A stretch of 64,000 nucleotides of DNA. Source: Erodium maritimum (lineage: Eukaryota > Streptophyta > Magnoliopsida > Geraniales > Geraniaceae). Where the stretch lies: NCBI GenBank assembly GCA_963921825.1, contig OY997592.1:24555432-24619431 (forward strand), written 5' to 3'. Below the pieces are notes generated by a model that saw nothing but the letters and a program-made list of their open reading frames with translations, did no database searches and was not told the origin of the DNA. This document shows positions 63,497 through 64,000 of this stretch, in pieces. Position numbers and translations under genes: made by a program. Each line of letters opens with the position of its first letter. The first letter of the stretch is position 1.

Positions 63497-63508
63497 GCTC
63501 TGATACCA
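63497..63508 (-). other. Chromovirus primer-binding site
   Basis: Reading minus, the LTR end GGGGCGTGACAG is followed by TTGGTATCAGAGC, matching the 3' end of initiator tRNA-Met. This marks the LTR starting at 63512 as the 5' LTR and fixes the element's orientation. Confidence 0.9.
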
Positions 63509-63511
63509 AGC

Positions 63512-64000
63512 TGTCACGCCCCAATTTTAGTAAACCGAACGCAGGACGTGAACCTTTAAAAACAATAAAACACTTTGAAACCTTTTACACTAAATCACTT
63601 TAAAATCATCATTTGTTCAACAAAATAATATTTACAACTTAAAATATGTCCCAACAAGTGGACAAAAGTATGGTATCCGTCGCTAGACTCAAAACAAACC
63701 CAGAATCCCGCTCCTAGCTCTTCAAGCTTCGGAAGCTCACCTAGTCCAACCTGCGACCGGTACCTGTAGGAAAAGAAGCTAGGGGTGAGCGTTCGCTCAC
63801 CACCACGGATAACAGACTGACTACGACATACTCAGCAGACAATGCCGGTAACACCAACAACCAACTCAACACCGGGGATCACTATCCCCAAACTCAAGTA
63901 ACTCAACTGACACACAACCCGTTACTTCCTCAACAGACTCAACACTCGGACTCGTAATGTAGACCCAACACAACGATCACGACCTCTTCCAAGGACTCAA
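63512..64000 (-). repeat. Chromovirus 5' LTR (window edge)
   Basis: The first 489 bp of the LTR, nearly identical to 54552-55040, continue beyond the window. Confidence 0.93.

Larger units (their letters stand above)
54552..64000 (-). mobile_element. Tekay/Del-like chromovirus (Ty3/gypsy), runs past window end
   Basis: Minus orientation. The 5' LTR begins at 63512 and leaves the window; primer-binding site 63508-63497; 3' LTR 58014-54552 (3463 bp). Internal pieces from right to left: protease (about 60077, LDIGASHSFV), protease/RT linker (59720-59538), reverse transcriptase (59498-59010, [32 protein letters not shown]), integrase tail (58809-58399, KMEPFEALCGR), and a chromodomain-like end (58332-58081, VLWRHHKAESTWE). 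The chromodomain, large LTR and polypurine tract AAGGGGGGTAGAT fit Tekay/Del. Other insertions interrupt it. Broken. Confidence 0.88.

Overview
The window is nuclear DNA from a flowering plant, very probably a eudicot. It holds two intron-containing host genes in an 8 kb island at about 38.3-46.8 kb. Nearly everything else is nested LTR retrotransposon fossils, with a few LINE remnants and two foldback MITEs. I saw no tRNA, rRNA or bacterial-type feature, and no CRISPR.

Host island. On the + strand lies a ten-exon gene for a TDX-type protein: Hip N-terminal domain, three TPRs, a charged helix and a thioredoxin domain with WCGPC. It is predicted at 378 residues and spans 38395-43766. Facing it tail to tail is a three-exon half-size ABCG transporter of 767 residues (46683-44233, minus). 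Its long Pro/Ser/acid-rich linker and FYSKNERK C-terminus fit STR (STUNTED ARBUSCULE), which exports lipid to arbuscular mycorrhizal fungi. If so, the plant is a mycorrhizal host. One Mutator-like MITE sits just upstream of TDX and another lies in its ninth intron, the latter with a perfect 9-bp target duplication.

Left flank (1-37.8 kb). 1-988 is an unclassified GC-rich/AT-rich repeat with a G-box array. Copia A follows (989-6439, +), then an Athila-like Ty3 fossil (about 7.15-10.5 kb, minus). Copia C (10512-18552, minus) has a 3.0 kb Ty3 solo LTR nested in its own LTR, plus an apparently exact 589-bp tandem duplication. Copia D (18553-about 21360, +) adjoins it head to head and runs into a LINE 3' end (about 21360-23054). 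A minus-strand DUF4283/zinc-knuckle ORF1 remnant follows at about 23.6-24.7 kb. The tail of a Ty3 element comes next; its 2.57 kb LTR (26053-28094 and 36300-36824) is split by the 8.2 kb copia B (28095-36299, minus).

Right flank (47.4-64 kb). A 430-bp copia LTR with PBS (+) precedes a fossil with an RRM and a DUF4283-like stretch. A second copia family (E, minus) has a 428-bp LTR at 49633-50060 and pol/gag pieces up to about 53.4 kb. From 54552 to the window end runs a Tekay/Del-like chromovirus (minus) with 3.46 kb LTRs that contain minisatellites. A piece of a related LTR and a copia A/B-type LTR lie inside it. Copia A, B, C, D and the LTR at 61442 are one family with LTRs of about 1.7 kb, so this lineage has hit the locus at least five times.

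All calls come from reading the sequence by eye. No alignment, database search or expression data was available. Exon joins were checked by reading phase and by remembered family sequences. I found no convincing new biological system; the most noteworthy items are the STR/TDX pair, the TDX gene structure and the repeat architecture.
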